This document shows, piece after piece, positions 33,421 to 46,500 of a stretch of 64,000 nt of DNA. How positions within the stretch are numbered: position 1 is the first letter of the stretch; each line of letters opens with the position of its first letter. The notes beneath the pieces are model-generated. The model was not told where the DNA came from, searched no databases, and was given only the letters and a program-made list of their open reading frames with translations. The translations under genes were made by a program, and so were the position numbers. This DNA is from Larix kaempferi (taxonomy: Eukaryota > Streptophyta > Pinopsida > Pinales > Pinaceae), in assembly GCA_027924585.1 (NCBI GenBank), contig BSBM01001719.1:31540001-31604000 (forward strand). Reading direction: 5' to 3'.

Positions 33421-35443
33421 TGTCATGTTCCAAATTTGGAATTGGGTCACAATGGCCTAATCACATTAGCCATATTCATTAGAGTTTGTAAAATTGATGT
33501 TAAGGGTCAAATAATTGCCAAGGAGGAAAATTACTAGTTTCCTAGGTTTGAGGTGGAAGCTTTGGGATTTGGAATAAGGGGGATAATAAATGATGTTTAG
33601 ACATTAGAAGGGTTCAAGCATTTAATAAATAGAGTGAATAAATAAATTCAAGAGAAATCCTAGGTGAAAAATGGTTTTGGAGACATATGGAGGATGTGGG
33701 ACCCACACTAGCTTGATTTTTCATAATACATGGTATCTCTCTTTTGCAAATTCAAATTAATGGGAATGTGAACACTCTTGGGTGAGTTGGTAAGTCATAA
33801 CACATGTCATTGAGCATATTAGGTCGAATTGGGAAGGATTGGTAACCTCCATGGAAGATAAAGAGTCAAAGTGGAAGTTTGTGGACACTTGGGCTAGATT
33901 CCCTAGCCCCTATGACACCAATGATGGAGCATCTATGACAACTATGACAAATTGCAGACCTGACCTCTGACATCTGACCACTATGACATGTTAGCCCCAA
34001 AAATAGGCTCAAGGAAGGCGAATTTTGGAGTTGGAGAAGCCAAAGAGACTCAAAATCGAATTTGGGAGAAGATGGAAGGTTGGAACTAGGAGACAAGTGG
34101 CAAATGTGGAATATTTCCTAAATGAAAATCTATTGAATCTATTGAGAGGATTTCGACCCTTAGAAGGCTAATTTTGTTTATAAAATGTAGAAATGAAGTA
34201 TGAGAATGGCTTTTGATCATTTGTAGAATTTGCAATTGCATTTGTGAAGAGGGAGAGCTAGTGGATGACTAGTTTCTTGCCTTAGCCAATTTCGAGGGTG
34301 AAAGATTCCCATCCAAGTTGGTAATTGGAAAGGCCATTCAGACCTTTCATTTGGAGCTTTAATGGAGTCTTTATTTGCAGGTGTAATCTACAGGGCAGCT
34401 CATGGTTTCTTCTATTGCAGCTCACTCCTTCAACCATTTCCAGTTTTAATGGCATATTCTTGATCCTTGAGGGATGGCGTTTTTGGTGAGATATTGTACT
34501 ATTTGGGGAAGCTTTTAATGCCCCATTTCTTTTGTAATATGAATTAAATACTCTGTTCTTCATCTCCAAAAAGTTTCAGGTCGAAATTCCAAGTAGAAAT
34601 GTATAAATCTCATTTTTAATGGAAGAACAATGCCATTTCCCCACTACCTTGTTGTGAGCCAATGTATTGATGATGATTTCGAATGAATGGATGATTCTAT
34701 GATATATTTGTGATCAATATAATGCCATGGATGTAATATAAAAGTCTCATGTACTGTACTTGATCATTTGAAGCATTTTTACTCAGTTTAGTTGTTTTGG
34801 GAGGTGAAATAGTGTCATTCCCCCAAGGGTCGAATTGGGGATTTTTGCAGTTGAATGGGAGAGGGTGAGAACAGTTGTAATAATCCATTAATGGTGCATA
34901 TGAGACTTTAATAAAATACTAAACACATTACATACCTCTGTTCATAAATTTGAGTGGGTTTGGAGGCATTTGGGAAGCCATCTTCAGTACTTATCCCAGG
35001 GGGTTTTGAACCCCAAATTACTAGTAAAATTGCATAATTGGTCCAGAATCTTAAGAGAGTTTGCATAGGTATTTTGGTGGACATATTTCATACATAAACA
35101 TCATATTCAAGTTCTAATATCATTCATACACCTTCCTTGAATATTTGAAGGCATTTGGAGTCAATTTGAGACCCAGAGACCAATACTAGTCAAAGGAAAA
35201 TCACTAGTAAAGTTACCTACATTGATCAGAATTGAAAGAGGATTTGCAGAAGTATTTTAAAGGTCCAAAGGCATCCCTAAAACACATATTTATGTTCTAA
35301 TATCATTCATATACCTTCTCAGAATATTTGGGATCATTTGGGGCAAATTTGGGACCCAGAGATCAAAACTAGTCAAAGGTCGAACTAGGGAAAAAAAGTG
35401 GAAAATTGCAATTTTAATAAAATTCCTAATAAGGGACATTACA
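33421..35443 (+). mobile_element. E1: solo LTR of the E family, nested in the G2 LTR
   Basis: 2023 bp running TGTCATGTTCC ... GGGACATTACA, flanked by CACAG (33416-33420 and 35444-35448). It is homologous over its length to the 2028-bp LTRs of E2 in inverse orientation, for example the AAACTAGTCAAAGG and GGCCATTCAGACC blocks. There is no primer site, polypurine tract or internal part, so it is a solo LTR left by recombination between two LTRs. A TATA-like TATAAAAT lies at 34179-34186. An open frame of 95 codons on the minus strand (34282-34569) recurs in all copies but is probably not coding (see rejected items). Confidence 0.9.
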
Positions 35444-35448
35444 CACAG

Positions 35449-36347
35449 GTTCAAATCAAAACCGGGATGCACATAACAGTAGAAGTATAAGTGCTGGGCA
35501 TGAAGAAATTTTTTTACAGTGAGATGCCCAAAGATGGGGTTTTCATTAGCTTCAGGAAAACGTGGGAAACCCAAAAATGAAACTAGAAGATGGGGAACAA
35601 CCCTGGGAAGCCAAATCCATTTTTAGGAAAACGTCTATGGACATTCTGGGGAAAAAACGGCCTCCATAACAGTCCCAAATCGTGGCCCTTCTCTCCCAGC
35701 TGCTGTCCAATGCAAAAACGAGCTCCCAGGCATGGAAAATGTAGGAAAAATGGTGAAAAATGTGATGGGAAAAGGCCAGTAGTTCAGACTGCGTGAGAGA
35801 GCAAATACTATGGGTTCAGAATGGCTTTGGGCACCATTTTGTGGGTGTTTTCTTGTCCAAGGAGACAAAATACGATTTCCTAGGTTGATGGCTTGCCCAT
35901 GCATGAAATTGGTTGCTATACCTCTTCATTCCCAAGGCATTAATTGCCTCAACCAACTCTTGGAAGAATTAAATGATTGGGTCCATAACCCAAAATGGGT
36001 AGTTGAGGGTTTATGGGTTTTCTCATTGACACATGGATTAACACCATTGGCTCAAGGGTTTGAATAATTTCCCTCCCTATTCCTTGTAGGATCATGCCCC
36101 CATCTCTTTGTTGCATTGCATAGCTAGTTGTGGGTATTTTTCATTAAAATTCGTATTTACATGATGTATTATTTACATTGTGCCTATCTAGCACAAGAAC
36201 CATAGGCATCTATTTTTTTTAATTTTCGATACATGAAATGCTAAATCAATGGTGGGGCCTTGGCCTTGAGCTCCTCACCATGATTAAATTACAATATTTA
36301 CATCATTTACAATTTAATACAAAGGGGGTCAAAATGGGGACATTACA
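35449..36347 (-). repeat. G2 5' LTR (right copy), second part
   Basis: Resumes with GTTCAAATCAAAACCGGGAT, matching 26030-26927, and ends GGGGACATTACA at 36347. Confidence 0.9.
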
Positions 36348-39300
36348 AACATATATTCTTCTATCATAAGGCCACCTTGAGCTGGGAAATGGTGTTACTA
36401 GGAGCTAGAAATCCTTTCAGGATTTCTCTTCTCTTTATTGGTTAGACATCAAGTCCATAGGCCATCCTAGGCTAAGAGACTCAAGGATCTACCCATACTT
36501 TATTTTTCACGGGTAGGGAACTAACCCCTACTTAGTCACTTGAAATCTTCTTATCAAACCAATGTTCCTATCTATCCATTCTTATCATAAGGAAATGTGA
36601 ACAAGCCATTATTTACCCAAAGCTTTCCAGAATAGGTCATCTCATGCCTCTTTATTTAATGGTTCATTTAACTAGTCCATTTCCGCACATATTAAACAAT
36701 GTTAAGGTACATATATCTATTTCAGATACTCCTCAATTCAAGGAATACGATAAGAACACACTGTTCAATTCCAATGCACATTCAATGCATATCAAAATAC
36801 ACATAATATGCATCCACTATCCAACATGATGCATATCAGAATCAATGCAATGTATATATGATACATTCACTATTGAATTCCAGTAATGTGCACCTATTAT
36901 CCAAGTCTTATGCATCCAATATGCAAATATTCATGCAGTCCCATTCCATTCCTATTACATACAATATGCAATCTCTCCAAGTTACTCATGCATACCAATG
37001 CATATCTAGTGCATTCCAATGCATACAATAGGCTCCTACTAAGCCATATTAAAATACATATTTATATTTCCAAATATTTAACCCAAAGGGGATAAGGATA
37101 CCCCCCCTTTTCTTCCCAAAACATATGCATACTATATGTACTTACTTTATTTACCAATTAATCCACTTCAAGGTCTATGTATTGCAATACCAAATGAACC
37201 CAACACATAAAATATATGCTCACAATTATCAATCAACAACGCATGCAATTACCGCTAAATTCTCAATTTATGGTATCTATATGCAAATACCACTCAATCT
37301 AATGCATACAGTAAGCAATTACTATGAAATTCCAGTAACTTATTCATAATTAACAACCATAGATATGCATTTATGAGTGTGTACAATTTATGAACCAATT
37401 CAATGCACAAGATATCAATAATTTACCAATTAATGCAATTATCAACATCTAGTATTTATGAAATATGTAATCAATCCAATATGCAATAAAAAATCAAATA
37501 CACATTTATCAATTCACATTATTACTTATCATGTAATAGCTAATGCCTACTCATAATACATTTACCAATCAATTCATTGAACAACAAAATAGGCAATTCA
37601 CAGTAAATAAGCATTTATCCAAATCAATGCACAGTAAATAAGCAATTCTCTACACAAAAAACATGCAATGCACAATAAATAAAAATTTACCCATCAATTT
37701 AATGCACATAAGTGCACAAAAAACATGCAATATATAATAACAAATAAATTAGTAAGCATTATAGTACCCATAAACAATATTAATCAACGAAGGATCTACA
37801 TAGAATTATCAATCAATCAATCAAATATATTATCAATCAAACAAACAAATACATTACCAATCAAACAAGCAATTACATAATCAAACAAACAAATGCATTA
37901 TCAATCAAACAAACAAACACGTTACCAATCAAATAAACAATTACATAATAAAACAAACAAATGTTTGAAAGAACACTCCACCAATTGCACACTAAATGAT
38001 ATATGCTTAAATGCTCATTATATATACTTAAATGATAAATAAACAAACATAATTAAACATCATATATATTATATATAATACATTCCAAGGTATTGAACAT
38101 GCCTTATCTCCATGCATTATTAAATGCAATAGTAAATAAACTATTAATGTGATTTCAACAAAATCAAACCATCCTTCATGCTAACAATATATTAATACAT
38201 ACACATCCCATGTGCACTTCAAATTATATACTTTTAAATTATTAATTCAATATAATGCATTTATATTTGATCACATGGAGATTAATACACATAAATAATA
38301 TAATAGCAACCATAAAAAATGGTTTGCATTAACTCCACCAACGCATATATGCATATATACAATATACATTGTATTAAATATCAAACAATCACCTTGAATT
38401 GGGCCACGCCCTCTCCAATCCAACGACACATGCATATATTGCATATCAAACAAGAATGGGGTTGAACACAAATACGTAAACACAATATCACGTGCATATA
38501 TTGCATATCAAATAAGAATGGGTTGAACACAAATGCGTAAACACAATAGCAACAACTCAAGAAAATGAGTCCTTCACACTCCTCAAAAAATATAAATTCA
38601 ATTGCTGCCATTAAGAACTCATTTATTGTAACCAAAGAAATTAAATGTATTTATTGTCAATAAGAAATGGTAAAGCCTTCTCATTAACGTGAATAGTTAA
38701 TAATATTAGAGAGATAGAACAAAACTGCTATGGTAGCAAAGAAAAAGAAACAAAAACCTTCCATCAACAAACCTTAATGCATAGTAAATATGAAATGAAA
38801 GGCATGGTAAATAAATCAATTTACTCGAAATAAAATATGGAAAGCACAATGAATAAGAATTTACCTTGCATGCAATTATGAGTGCATATGAACCCATGCA
38901 TAATTTATAATTATACAATTATTAGTGCATATGAATCCAATGCATAAAATATTCAAAGGATGCAATATTCGATTAATATTCATTTGCTAGTTTATTGTAT
39001 ACTAATCTAATACATTATCTACCATATATAAATTACAAAATGGAAATGGAATAGGCATATAAGAATACACATAAGTAACTAACCGATAAATATAAAACAC
39101 AATCGAAAAAATCTTCCCATCTCCATGTAAATGTAATGAAAACCACACAAGGATTCATGCATAATAAGTATGCATCATGCAACATTATGATGCATAACAT
39201 ATCCATCCAATATCAATCCAATGCATATGCAGTAACAAATCAAACAAGGTAATGGATTAGGGTTACCCTCTCTTCAATCCATGCACATGCAATCAATATT

Positions 39301-39531
39301 ACATTAACTACTACCAAGCAAATGCATCGGGGTTGCTCCCTTCCACCACCAATGCTTACTTAATATATCTATTATACCAAAATATATGCATATGTAAGTA
39401 TGCAATTCCGCATTAATTCATATGCATATCTGAATATGAAATCCAGTATCATTCCACACTCATACAATGTATTTATTAGCATAACAAAGAGGTGGGTTGC
39501 GCCCCTTTAGCTACTCCCTCCTAGCATTGCT
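36348..39531. other. AT-rich low-complexity stretch, probably G3-type leader
   Basis: No coding sequence and no conserved motif of a known protein. The DNA is dominated by reiterated words such as ATGCATAT, ATGCAATT and CAATCAAACAAACAAA. About 37800-37965 is a loose tandem array (units of about 40 bp with ATTATCAATCAAACAAACAA). About 38425-38552 holds a tandem pair of about 65 bp with GCATATATTGCATATCAAA. Boxes like GGGTTGCGCCCCTTT (39490) and CCACGCCCTCTCC (38404) resemble those at 18190-18980, so I infer related origin. Short ORFs are chance. Confidence 0.45.
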
Positions 39532-40629
39532 TTATATATCTTCCAAATGGAAAATATCTATCACTTTAAATAAAAAGTGATAATCAACTATCCTTATAGG
39601 ACTTACATTAACGATATACTCTGAGTTTTTCAACAAAAAGAGAGATTACATCCTCATTACAATCTCTATAGTTGCGTTATCAGCTTATATGATTACAATG
39701 TTGTTTCATTCTACCTGCTAAAAAGGGAGCTAAATCTTGTCATTGATGCCCTGTTAGGAGGTAGAGATCCTTCAGAAAACTATGTTTTTGATCTCTGGTT
39801 CCCCAACTGCTTGTATACGTGATCCTCATCATATTCACAAGGCGTAATCTGTAGAAGGTTCGATACTTTTAAGCAAAAAAGGGGATCTATGCTATGTGCT
39901 GGATGTATCTTGAGCTTTATGAGCTTGCATATAGTGCATCCTATAATGTTATGTGAAAGACAATGACTTGTCCATTGTTAGTTTCCTCTCCTTCAATGAC
40001 TCCAGGTTGCATTGCTAAAGCTTGTTTTGATAGTGTGTCTGCTTCAGTGTTCAGCTCCCTATAGATGTGAGAGAAGGAGATCGATTTGAAGGAGGGTTTG
40101 AGAGCTTGAATTTCTCTTAGAATATTGTGTAAATGTGGAGCTCTAATGTGGCTTGCACCGTTGACCCAATCGATTATTTTTTTTGAGTCTCCGAACATGT
40201 GGAGTTTCGAGATTTGCCTGTCCCTTGCAATTTTCAAAACTGTCCATAATGCAGAGAGCTCTGCCTTGGTATTGGTGGGACGACCCAAAGAATATTTGAT
40301 CAATATTTTTCTGATTTTAGAGAGATAAATAAGGATGCCTGCTCCTCCTAATTGTTGTTCTCCTTGGCTTGCACCATCAAAGAACGCCCAAGGCTGTCTT
40401 TTGTCTATCTCTGGAGTAGTTAACACACGACCTTTGGATGGTTTGGGAATTGTTTGTAATTTATACATTTTACGAGCCAACAACAAGGAGGTAATGTCAG
40501 CAGGCATCCAATGGTTTTTGAAGAGAGCTCTATTACATGCTTCCCAGATACTGTATACAAAGAGGGTTGGGAAGGCACCAAATTGACATACCCCTGAATT
40601 ATGCCACCATATTTGAGCTCGTTGTAGTA
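39532..40629 (-). mobile_element. LINE C: 5'-truncated LINE with intact RNase H frame
   Basis: A minus-strand LINE tail of the same family as A and B. The 3' end (39541-39600, minus reading AATGTAAGTCC ... CCATTTGGAAG) matches both. The frame is open from about 40629 to 39941 with no stop and reads IWWHNSG and FPTLFVYSIWEACN, the region just before RNase H in these elements. RNase H follows with FFDGASQG, KAELSALW, FGDSKKIIDW and NTEADTLSKQ, so all four expected acidic residues are present. The rest of ORF2 is missing, as usual for 5'-truncated LINEs. Confidence 0.85.
39941..40629 (-). pseudogene. LINE C ORF2 C-terminal fragment with RNase H
   Basis: About 229 uninterrupted codons. The frame has no natural start because the element is truncated at 40629. 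The conserved D-E-D-D set of the RNase H fold is in FFDGAS, KAELSALW, FGDSKK and EADTLSK. In LINE B one of these Asp residues is Glu, and in LINE A the domain is split by a stop, so this is the best-preserved copy in the window. I call it a fragment because it lacks the N-terminus of ORF2. Confidence 0.75.
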
Positions 40630-40633
40630 ATAC

Positions 40634-40668
40634 TTTATATATATATATTATATATATATTGGAAAATG
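40634..40668. repeat. TA-rich microsatellite between LINE C and LINE B
   Basis: A run of TATATATATATTATATATATA separates the truncated 5' end of LINE C (minus) from the start of LINE B (plus). Confidence 0.8.
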
Positions 40669-40859
40669 ATTCAAAAACCGAAGAGCGGGATGGGGCTCGG
40701 CGGCGAAGGAGCGGGCGAAGGTCAGTGCGAAGGTTTGCAGGAGGTGCGTAGTTTTTCCTAATCTCGCATAATCATGATTTTAGGTAAGCGATATGTACTT
40801 CATGTGGAAACGGTGAATCGTACAGACTGGAGAGCATGTTTTTTTGATACGGTGAAGGC

Positions 40860-42072
40860 CAGGTTTCTACAATCATGCACATGGAGGAGGTTGATTACGA
40901 ACTAGAGAGCAGCCCCCAGCTCCACTTCGTTTTCTACTTAGACAAGGAGGTCACCTTGGGAGCAATGGTGGCGTCGATTGATGAGTAGGTGGACATACGG
41001 GTTAACGAATCACCCAAAGTGTTTATTAATAACACTCATGCGAAGGTAATACACAATGATGTTAGACCTGCAAGGAGCATGTAGAAACAGTACAGATGCA
41101 TTAAACCAAAAAAGGGTGGCATGGAGATGATCGTGGGTAAGGATTATAGTTAGAAGAAATTCCACGTTACCTGTCACAAGCACTGATAGGCAGATTTTGT
41201 GGAAAGGTGGTGGGAAGAGAAGCACTACAGCGTTGGATAGACTCAAACTAGAAATATTTTTTGGGTTATTCACCAGAGTTTCACATTTTACCAAGAGGAT
41301 TGTTCCTGCTAAAACTTCGGGCGAAATCAGACGGGTCGAAAATGCTTTCTCGTGACTGGAAGTGGGGGCCCTCAGGGTTAATTTTACAAAAATGGAGAGT
41401 AGATTTTAATTCCAAAAGGGAACCCCACAACCTGCAACAAGTCTGGGTAATATTACCAGGTCTTCCAATGGTATTATGGCAGGATAACTTGTTAAAGGAG
41501 ATCGGGAACAAGCTCAGGAGGTTTGTTGATTTTGAACCAAATTGAGAAACCAAGATTGACATAAGGTGCGTTCAAATTATGGTGGAAATGAACCTAAGAG
41601 ATGGTTTGTTTGAAGATATAAAAATTGAAATGCACAGTATCATTTGGACTTAGAAGTTGGATTATTGGAAACTCCCGTTCCGGTACTTTAGTTGTCGCAG
41701 AGTTGGTCACATGCAGAAAGATTGCACTATGCAAAAAGAAGTCGCGAGGCCAAGGAAAATGTGGGTTAAGAAATAACATCCCTCTATGAAGGGTGATACC
41801 ACTGGAAAGGATAGACAAGAGGAGGTTGGTGATAGTCTTGTAAGTGATAAGGCTCAGCATGTGGTTGAGAGTGCGGTACTAAAGAGAAAATAACCTGACA
41901 AGGTAGTGGCCCACACGACACTGAAGGACACGCTGGTTCCAGTGATCAGTCAACAGAAAGACCTGGAAGTCTCTGTAGCACAAGGAGGGATCGTAGAACG
42001 TTCTGATTCTAAAGGTAAGATCTCTCCTGTAGTTGAGTCCTCCTGCTTGCTTCAATATTTTTTCCAAACCTA
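40860..42072 (+). pseudogene. LINE B ORF1 (nucleocapsid-like, broken)
   Basis: The best-preserved stretch is 41261-41545, a DUF4283-like domain with GLILQKWRVDF, QQVWVILPGLPMVLW and LLKEIGNKL. A zinc-knuckle-like FRYFSCRRVGHMQKDC follows at about 41671-41735. The position of the first expected Cys is Tyr, as in LINE A. The protein would bind LINE RNA. The frame is broken by stops and shifts, and the exact start is not visible. Confidence 0.7.
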
Positions 42073-42368
42073 AAAAAAACTGAGCTTTGCAAAGACATAC
42101 CCTCTCAGCTAGAGTATGAAGTTTCTTCCTCCTTTAATTATGTTGTTTGGAGAAGAGAATATGATTTAAGGTCTAAAAATTCGCAAAAGGAAGAAGTTTG
42201 CGTAGCTACAGGGGGTTTAGACCTTAATTCTAAAACTAAACTATAGGTAGGGAGAAAATCCCTTTTAACCAAAGTGAAAAAACAAGCAACTTTAGACATT
42301 AAGCTAGGAAAACATAAAACTATGAACCGAGCACTTAGAGTGAAAAAATCCCTTATTGGGGTTATAAA

Positions 42369-45300
42369 ATGATCATTATCTCTTTCAATTCAAGGGGGTT
42401 AGGGGGGACCTCCAATACAAATGCCCTTAAAAGGCTAGTGTGATTGGAAAAACCTTCAGTCTTACTAATTCAAAAAACAATGTTGGAAGGTTTAAAAGTA
42501 GAAGAAGCCTTAAGTGGATGGTTAAGGGACTGGCAGATGAAATCCTATGATGCAAATGGGCATTCAAGGGGTTTAGTTACTTCATGGAGACCAGTCATCG
42601 AATTGGTTTCAGCTTCACTTTTAAATTCTGCAATTGAGACCGTTTTGACGGATGATGAAACAGGGCATACATTCTTGATTTTGAATGTTTACAGACCCTA
42701 CTTTGTCAGGAAGTCCTTTTGGGAGGAATTGGAAAGAACTGGAGCTTTGTAGCACCCGAATGTAATAGTCGGAGGTGATTTGAATTTCACTCTCTCTGCT
42801 AAGGAGATATGGAGTAAAAATGCCAGACCTAATTCATTAAGCCCTTTCTTTACCAACTTCTTTGAAAATAAAGGGTTAATAGATAACCATTGAAACTGGA
42901 ACACACCTGGAGGAACAAGAGGGGAGGTGACCAAGCGATATCCAAAATATTAGACCATTTTTTGATCTCTGAAGGTCTAATTAATGTTTAGTTAATTTTT
43001 TAGTCATCCATTGAAGTTGGAGGACTTTCTGACCACAGACCAATCCTTTTATCAGTGCGACGTCCAAAGAAAAAGCCTCCCTCCCCTTTCAAATTTAACC
43101 CCATCTGGATTGAAGAAGAGGAGTACAAACTTTTGACAATGGGTTCATGGAAACCGCTAATATCTTCAGTTGGCTCCACATTTATGCAACAATTCGCTGA
43201 TAACCTTTCCCGTGCAAAAAATTTGTCTAAGGAATGGGAGAAAAAACTCAAGATGTCTGCACAAGAAGATCTAAAAGAGATAGAGTCCAAGATTAAGGCT
43301 TTGATTTCAACTCTAAAAGATGGTATTTCTACCAGTGATGAATCCGAGACTCTAAAGAAACTAGAAGGAAAACAAACCTCCTTATTGGCAAAAGAAGAAC
43401 AATTGTGGAGATTAAAAATTCAAGCTATTTGGTTAGCAGCAGGGAACAACAATACAAAATTCTTTCATAGTTTTGCCAGTCATAGAAGGAATATTAACAC
43501 TATCTTAGAGATAAAAAATGAATCAAGTAATTTGGTAAGCTCATTTCAAGATAAATCAATTGCGGTTGTCAAACATTTTGGCTCTCTCTTCTCTGAGCCC
43601 TCAAGGTGCCCGATAACAGAAATGCTAGAAGTTTTAAGGCTTTTTCCCAAGGAGTTCAATGAAGAAATGAATAAGTCTATAAAGGAGGATATCTCTAAAG
43701 AATAATTGGGACAAGTCCTATGATCTTTTCAAAGAGGGAAAAGCCCAGGGCTAGATGGTTTCAATGTAGAATAATACTTGGGTTTCTATGATCACATCAA
43801 GGAAGACCTTTTGAAATTAGTTCAAGAATCTTAGAAGTTAGGGAAAGTGCTTGGATCCTTCAATTCAACTTTCATTTCTCTGATCCCTAAGAAGACTAAA
43901 AGTGACTCATTTGGTGACTTAAGACCAATTGATTGTTGTAATTTGATATACAAGTTAATTGCAAAACTTATTTTGGCAGAGGCTTAAACCCCGTCTAAGT
44001 GATTTTATCACGGAAGAGAAATTTGGTTTCCTATTTAACAGACAAATCCATGATGCAGTTTCACTAGCTCAAGAAGCCTTCCATTCGATAAAAAAGGAGA
44101 AACATAAGGCTTTTGCTATAAAATTGAATCTCTCTAAAGCTTATGATAGGGTCAGATGGATATTTTTAAGACTGTTGTTGGTACAAATTGGAATGGCACT
44201 TGAAGTAGTCGACTGGATAATGGGTGGTGTGCAATCCACCTCCTTTGCAGTACTGATAAATGGATCTCCTTCATTTTTTTTAGAAATTCAAGAGGGATTC
44301 GAAAGGGATGTCCCCTCTCCCCCTTCCTTTTTATATTAGTTGCAGATTCTCTCAGCAGGTTGATCCATAATGCTAAGATATGTAAAAGAATTGAAGAAGT
44401 GTGCATTTCAAGTTATTTGGAAGTAACCCACGCCCTTTTCGTCGATGATGTTCTCATGTTTGGAAATGGTACCTTAGCAAACTTGAAAGCCTTTGATTCA
44501 TTGTTAGGATTGTACCAAAAGGAAACGAGGATGTTGATAAACACAGATAAATCTGTTATAGCTCACAACGAGTTATTTGAGGACCTAATTTCTTGAGCAA
44601 GGGTGGATCTTCCTTTTCCTTTGACTGTATTGGCAGAAGGAGTTAAATATATGGGTTTTTTTATAAAACCAAATTGATATTCCTTTCAAGATTGGCAATG
44701 GCTTTATACAAAAGTAGAGAAATGCATCTCGCTATGGGAAAATAGATTTCTCTCACGAGGACGTAGAATGGTTCTCTTGAAAGTAGTAATACAGATCATA
44801 CCAGTATATTGGGCTTCCATAGCCTACATTCCTAAAGGAATTCTTGAAAAAATTAGGAAAAAACTCTTTTCATTCTTATGGACGGCTAGCAAGCAGTCAG
44901 AAGGAATCCCATTAGCAAAATGTCAATCTTTAACCCTTCCCAAGAATCTAGGAGGTTGGGGCATTAAAAACCCCGAATTACTCTGTAAATCTTTGGAATC
45001 TAAAAATCTCTGGAGGTTAACAAAGAGACCTAATTGATTGTGGGGAAGAGTTTTGAGATCCAAATATTGAAACAACTCCACTATTGAGGAGTGGTTTCAG
45101 AACCCTTCCAAATCCTTCAAAAATGGGTCTGTTGGATGGAAAGCACTAGTGTTGGATTTTCCCTTTATAGGAAATTGGACAGCATGGCAGATTGGTGATG
45201 GGAGAAAGCTAAGAATAGATGTGGATCCTTGGATAGGAGCAGGTGAAGATTTCAAATTATCAGTTGAGTTGAAAGAAAAATTGTGACAACAGAAGGTTTT

Positions 45301-46500
45301 AATGTTAGTTGATGCTCAAGCTCAATCTCCCTAGTTGAGAAGAAGGGATTGTTGGAAATCCTCACATGATTTGATGCTATCAGGAGAATTAGTTGGGGAA
45401 TGGAACAATTATGTGAACAAATTGGTGTACAATTTCATCCACCTGGACAATGGGGAAGAAGACACACTAATCTGGACAAATAATGGAGTAAATGGAGACT
45501 TTTCGGTGAAACTTGGATATGAAGCAGTCAACCAAGAAACTTTCCAAGGAGAGAAAAGTTGGTGGTGGAGACCTTTATGCAAAATCCACATCCCTTTGAA
45601 AACAATCCTAACCCTTTGGTTGGATCTAAATGACAGTAACCTAGGATAACTTAAAGAAAAGAGGTTTTCATGGTCCCAACATTTGTGCACTATGTCTTGC
45701 AAATGAGGAAACCCCCTCTTACTTGTTCAGTCTATGTCCTTATACAGGAGAATTATGGGACATGGTATCCTTGAAACTGGTCAACTCCATAATAGCAAAG
45801 AGATGCAATGCTGGAACAACGATCCCTGGAGTGGTGGTGAACAGAAGGGTTACATAATTATGATGCATTCCTAGCTCTCTTTGTTTATACAATCTGGGAA
45901 GGACGCAACCAAGCAATTTTCAAGAACATAAGTGTTCCAATAGACATTGCTTCTGTTATCTTGATGCAGAAAGTACAGGAGCACAAGATCGTTGACAAAT
46001 CTAGAAAGATTAGAGAAATTGCAGTCCCAAGTATCAATAAGAGTGAGCCATGGGCTTACTTTGATGGTGAAAGTCAAGGATCTCCTCCTCTTGGTGGAGT
46101 AGGGGGAGTATTATACATTACATATGACAACAAGATTTGCATCAAATTCGCACCTGGGAGGGCATCAAATAGCAAGGTTGAGTTAGCATCTTTGTGGGTG
46201 GTTCTCAAAACTACTCAGTGGGAAAATGTTCAAAGGAATCATATTTTTGGAGAGTCCAAAATGGTGATCAACTGGGCTAATGGAAATTCCCATATTAATT
46301 CCCCCCAGTTGCAATGTATTTTAAAAGAAATCCTTTTCGTATTGAGATTTTTCGAATCAGTATCCTTCACTCATACATACAGAGAAATCAATAGAGAAGT
46401 TGATTTCATTTCCAAGATGGCCTTGGCAGTTCAACCCGATCTTATAGAAGTAGAGGAGTTTAGAAATGGTCAACTTCTGGATCATTTCACATTGGTTTAA
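42369..46500 (+). pseudogene. LINE B ORF2: endonuclease, RT, zinc region, RNase H (broken)
   Basis: ATG at 42369. The endonuclease spans about 42369-43050 with FNSRGLGG, IQKTML, VGGDLNF and LSDHRPI. The linker frame 43055-43705 is open for 216 codons. RT follows with KLNLSKAYDR (about 44125), where the first catalytic Asp is Asn, and FVDDVLMFG (about 44440). The zf-RVT-like part is at 45335-45900. RNase H is at 45961-46500 with YFDGESQG, KVELASLW and FGESKMVINW, the second Asp being Glu. Stops lie near 43704, 43724, 43769, 45036 and 45285, among others. It is a dead copy of the same family as LINE A. Confidence 0.85.

Larger units (their letters stand above)
25308..36347 (-). mobile_element. 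G2: Ty3/gypsy chromovirus, decayed, with nested solo LTR
   Basis: A minus-strand element with LTRs of 1620 bp (25308-26927) and 1621 bp (32699-36347 after removing E1 and one CACAG copy). In element order: 5' LTR, primer site TGGTATTAGAGC, leader with palindromic repeats, gag, protease, RT/RNase H, integrase, chromodomain, polypurine tract, 3' LTR. The C-terminal chromodomain marks it as a chromovirus, a group in which that domain helps steer integration into heterochromatin. The Tekay/Del branch is my guess. Several stops and changed catalytic residues make it inactive. LTRs differ at visibly more sites than those of G1, so it is older. Confidence 0.9.

Noticed and set aside
34282-34569. A 93-95 codon ORF antisense to the element, open in all three E-family LTRs (also 54586-54867 and 59320-59607)
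   Set aside because: It lies antisense to the element, and the differences between copies that I can read change amino acids instead of being silent. This looks like shared ancestry, not coding constraint.
35290-35574. A 94-codon ORF at the E1/G2 junction
   Set aside because: It spans the insertion boundary and exists only because two unrelated sequences were joined.
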